Assembly (NCBI GenBank): GCA_965602855.1
Contig: CBFCZV010000012.1
Location: 3,304 to 67,303, forward strand
Direction: 5' to 3'
DNA: 64,000 bases
Source of the DNA: LH-M37 sp965602855
GTDB taxonomy: Bacteria > Pseudomonadota > Gammaproteobacteria > SZUA-229
Position numbers and translations under genes: made by a program. The notes under the pieces were generated by a model, which ran no database searches, was not told where the DNA came from, and worked only from the letters and a program-made list of their open reading frames with translations. Numbering within the stretch: the first letter of the stretch is position 1; the number at the start of each line of letters is the position of its first letter. Below, in pieces: positions 61,019-64,000 of the stretch.

Positions 61019-63697
61019 ATGCAAGACAATCAACACAAACCATCTCAGGAAATCGAACAGCTACTCGATTTAAGCGGGCTTGAAAGAGCCTTTGCCGAGA
61101 ACAATGATGACATCCTTAGTCAGCTCAAAGCCGCTGTTTCACAAATCAATGACGGTTTAAAAAAATGCTACCAGACAGGCACTGATGTAGGGACCATTGT
61201 TTTTGGTCGATCTCACCTGATTGATCGTTTACTGGTTTCTGCGTTCAAGCATTTATTTCGTAATGTAGAACAAAAAGTATCATTGATCGCCGTCGGCGGC
61301 TACGGTCGTGGTGAACTTCACCCTGCTTCTGATATTGATCTCATGCTGCTGCTAGGCGAAGAAGAAAACGAACAAACTAAGGACGCACTGGAACGCTACT
61401 TAACATTACTCTGGGACAGTCGACTTGAAATTGGACACAGCGTAAGAACAGTCGATGAGTGCATTAGTGAAGCAGAGAAAGATATTACCGTTGTCACCAA
61501 TATTATGGAGGCACGTTTACTCAGTGGGGATTTGGGTCTTTTTGAAAAAATGAAAACCCAGACCGGCCCCGATGCAATATGGGACAACCAGTCTTACTTT
61601 CAGGCAAAACTGGAAGAGCAAGTACAGCGCAGCGGAAAATTCAACGATACTGCATACAGCCTGGAACCCAACATCAAAGAGAGTCGTGGCGGTCTGCGCG
61701 ACATTCAAATGATCGGCTGGGTCGCCAAACGTCACTTCAATGCAGAAAACATGCACGACCTCGTTGAAAAAAACTTTCTGCATCAAGATGAACTCAATAC
61801 GCTATTAAAAGGGCAAAACTTACTCTGGCGAATTCGTTGCAGCCTGCACTATCTGGCAGGTCGCCGTGAAGACCGTTTACTGTTCGATTACCAACGTGAT
61901 CTTGCTGATGAATTTGGTTTTGAAGACGATGAAGGCAATCGCAATAACCAGGCCATTGAACAGTTCATGCAACAGTATTATCGAACTGTTATGGAACTGG
62001 AACGCCTCAATGAAATGCTGTTGCAATTATTCAGAGAAGCGATTCTTTATGCCAATGAAGACTGCAAACTAGAAATCATTAATGGCGCATTTCAAACACG
62101 TCATGGTTATCTTGAAATCAGGGACAACAAACTGTTTCTTGAAAGACCGGCCTTATTGCTGGAATTATTTTATATCATGGAAGAACACCCGGAAATTCAG
62201 GGTGTGCGTGCAGAAACCATTCGCTTGATACGTGAACATAAATATTTAATCAACAATGAATTCAGAGCCTCAACAAAAGCTAAAAAAATATTTACAAAAA
62301 TAATAAAAAATAGTCGTGGTGTCACCCATGAGCTGCGCCGTATGAATCGATACGGCATCCTCGCCGCTTACATTCCAGCTTTTGAATCTATTGTCGGACG
62401 CATGCAATACGATTTATTTCATGCCTACACTGTTGATCAGCACACACTTTTCGTGGTGAGAAATTTACGGCGTTTTTCTGTTCCAGAATTCTGCCATGAA
62501 TTTCCATTGGCCAGCGGAATCTTCCATCACTTGAAGCGACCTGAATTACTTTATCTTGCAGGACTGTTTCACGATATCGCCAAAGGCCGGCAGGGTGACC
62601 ACGCCATTTTAGGCGCTGAAGATGCACTCGAGTTTTGCATTAATCACGACTTAAACAGTGACGATGCCGAACTCGTCAGCTGGCTGGTGCGCAATCATCT
62701 GCTTATGTCGATCACTGCTCAGCGCAAAGACATCAGCGACCCTGACATAATTCGAGAATTTGCAGAGACTATTCGTAACCTGACGCAGTTGGATTACCTG
62801 TATCTGCTGACCATGTCAGACATTCGCGCTACCAATCCGACTCAGTGGAATAGCTGGAAAGATAATCTGCTTATTGAGCTTTACAATAAAACCGCCGCGC
62901 TGCTTCGACAGGGACTGGATTCACAGTCAGACAAACTGGAAAATATTCAGCTCAACCAGACCGATGCCTTGCGCATGCTCGACCTTAAAGGCGTTAGCAA
63001 CCATCAGACAAATGAAATATGGCACAATCTGAATGACGAATATTTTCTTAGACACACCCCCGGTGAAATCGTCTGGCATACACAATTAATTTTCAACAAG
63101 ACTACCAACAACAAAACATTAATCAAAACTCGCATCAACAATCAATCTGAAAGTCTGGAACTTTTTGTTTACACTCCTTCCAGAGAAGAGATTTTTGCGA
63201 CCATAGTCAGCGCCATGGCACAACTCGGTATAAACATTGTTAGCGCTGAAGTGGTCAATTGTAAAAACAACTATGCGCTCGAAACTTTTAAGATAATCTC
63301 GGATAACTATTCACTGGACGTACTCGAACATAGCATCATCGAAATACTACCCACGCTCCATGAAAAACTATCCAGCAAAGACAGCAGGCCAATAGACTCA
63401 AGCCTGGCAACACCACGCAGACATCGTCACTTTGACATTCCTACCCTGATTAGTTTTGAAAACTTGAATGAATCAAATACTTTACGCATTCATATCGACA
63501 CTGTAGACCGCCCTGGCGTTCTAACCAATATCGCAAAAGCATTTATTGATTGCAACATAAACATCCTTAGTGCGAAGATATCAACAGCGGGCGAAAAAGC
63601 CATCGATTACTTTGATATCCGTCATAAAGACACCAGCAAAGTTCTCGACGACAAACTACAAGAACAATTAAAATCAACCCTACTAAATTACTTATAA
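61019..63697 (+). CDS. glnD: Bifunctional uridylyltransferase GlnD
   Basis: 892 residues, the usual length. The nucleotidyltransferase motif, GGYGRGELHPASDID, begins at residue 93. An HD domain is near 515-530 (GLFHDIAKGRQGDH). Two ACT domains lie at about 715-790 and 822-892, which sense glutamine. It adds UMP to PII proteins when nitrogen is scarce and removes it when glutamine is high. It is probably co-transcribed with map and dapE. Confidence 0.97.
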   Translation: MQDNQHKPSQEIEQLLDLSGLERAFAENNDDILSQLKAAVSQINDGLKKCYQTGTDVGTIVFGRSHLIDRLLVSAFKHLFRNVEQKVSLIAVGGYGRGELHPASDIDLMLLLGEEENEQTKDALERYLTLLWDSRLEIGHSVRTVDECISEAEKDITVVTNIMEARLLSGDLGLFEKMKTQTGPDAIWDNQSYFQAKLEEQVQRSGKFNDTAYSLEPNIKESRGGLRDIQMIGWVAKRHFNAENMHDLVEKNFLHQDELNTLLKGQNLLWRIRCSLHYLAGRREDRLLFDYQRDLADEFGFEDDEGNRNNQAIEQFMQQYYRTVMELERLNEMLLQLFREAILYANEDCKLEIINGAFQTRHGYLEIRDNKLFLERPALLLELFYIMEEHPEIQGVRAETIRLIREHKYLINNEFRASTKAKKIFTKIIKNSRGVTHELRRMNRYGILAAYIPAFESIVGRMQYDLFHAYTVDQHTLFVVRNLRRFSVPEFCHEFPLASGIFHHLKRPELLYLAGLFHDIAKGRQGDHAILGAEDALEFCINHDLNSDDAELVSWLVRNHLLMSITAQRKDISDPDIIREFAETIRNLTQLDYLYLLTMSDIRATNPTQWNSWKDNLLIELYNKTAALLRQGLDSQSDKLENIQLNQTDALRMLDLKGVSNHQTNEIWHNLNDEYFLRHTPGEIVWHTQLIFNKTTNNKTLIKTRINNQSESLELFVYTPSREEIFATIVSAMAQLGINIVSAEVVNCKNNYALETFKIISDNYSLDVLEHSIIEILPTLHEKLSSKDSRPIDSSLATPRRHRHFDIPTLISFENLNESNTLRIHIDTVDRPGVLTNIAKAFIDCNINILSAKISTAGEKAIDYFDIRHKDTSKVLDDKLQEQLKSTLLNYL

Positions 63698-63702
63698 AAA
63701 TT

Positions 63703-64000
63703 ATGTCAACCACACTCGAACTTGCCAAAGAACTTATTTCACGCCCATCAGTCACCCCCGATGATCAGGGCTGCCAGAGCCTTATAGCCGACTACCTGAA
63801 ACCTCTGGGTTTTGAAATTGAGCACATGAAATTTGGTGATGTTGATAATCTATGGGCGCGCTTAGGTAGTGAAGGCCCTCTATTTGTTTTTGCTGGGCAT
63901 ACCGATGTTGTACCTACAGGCCCCGTTGAAAAGTGGGCGTTCCCGCCTTTTAAACCCACTGTTGCTGGCGATACATTATATGGTCGCGGCTCGGCTGATA
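63703..64000 (+). CDS. dapE: Succinyl-diaminopimelate desuccinylase (cut by window end)
   Basis: The frame starts MSTTLELAKELISRPSVTP and runs to the window end (99 codons seen). The metal-binding FAGHTDVVPTGP and the following LYGRGSAD, a family metal-ligand segment, are present. It is a lysine/diaminopimelate pathway hydrolase of the M20 family. The start lies five bases after the glnD stop. Confidence 0.93.
   Translation, partial: MSTTLELAKELISRPSVTPDDQGCQSLIADYLKPLGFEIEHMKFGDVDNLWARLGSEGPLFVFAGHTDVVPTGPVEKWAFPPFKPTVAGDTLYGRGSAD

Overview
The window looks like the chromosome of a marine-type gammaproteobacterium that I cannot name. The clearest evidence is the block at its right end. It has rpsB-tsf, then pyrH-frr-uppS-cdsA-dxr-rseP-bamA-skp-lpxD-fabZ-lpxA, with map-glnD-dapE reading away on the other strand, which is the usual gammaproteobacterial order. 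The cell is therefore Gram-negative with an LPS outer membrane and the DXP isoprenoid route. A complete polyunsaturated fatty acid (PUFA) synthase operon suggests a marine or cold-adapted lifestyle. I see no rRNA, tRNA, CRISPR array, prophage or intact insertion sequence.

Layout. (1) 33-3755, minus: a three-gene operon of an alpha/beta hydrolase, a small middle protein and a Rad50/SMC-like ATPase. I read it as an ABC-three-component (ABC-3C) conflict/defence system. (2) 3756-4318: no gene, but a dense run of hairpins and a REP-like palindrome. (3) 4319-8015, plus: hrpB, mtfA and a tiny DUF3149-like membrane protein. (4) 8246-25264, minus: the PUFA synthase operon pfaA - pfaBC - pfaD - pfaE (about 17 kb). 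PfaC and the PfaB-type acyltransferase are fused in one 2406-residue protein, and PfaA has five tandem ACPs. (5) 25655-28169: the nitric-oxide regulator gene norR, a divergent 68-residue membrane protein with a good sigma-54 promoter and two GT-N7-AC boxes in front of it, and a small three-heme cytochrome c. (6) 28510-34541: an ATM1-type ABC exporter, divergent by 45 bases from an RND adaptor/pump pair. (7) 34656-47441: metabolic and housekeeping genes (gdhA, yheS, an A-type Fe-S carrier, an ATP-grasp ligase, an AhpD-like protein, yggX, amrS, an M16C protease, a TPMT, a NIF3-like domain). These are interspersed with a MITE-like element at 36953-37117. (8) 47449-64000: the translation / isoprenoid / outer-membrane block, ending inside dapE.

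How the parts work together. The pfa operon contains every activity of a PUFA synthase: condensation, chain-length partner, malonyl and second acyl transfer, ketoreduction, dehydration/isomerisation, enoyl reduction and ACP activation. Product length cannot be read from sequence. The rpsB-to-lpxA block couples translation factors and UMP kinase to undecaprenyl phosphate, CDP-diacylglycerol, isoprenoid, envelope-stress, outer-membrane-protein and lipid A functions; lpxB is not next to lpxA as it usually is. The points most worth attention are the ABC-3C operon, the NorR/sigma-54 control of a small protein of unknown function where norVW would be expected, the PfaB-PfaC fusion, and two genes (hrpB, yheS) that appear to be transcribed without a leader.
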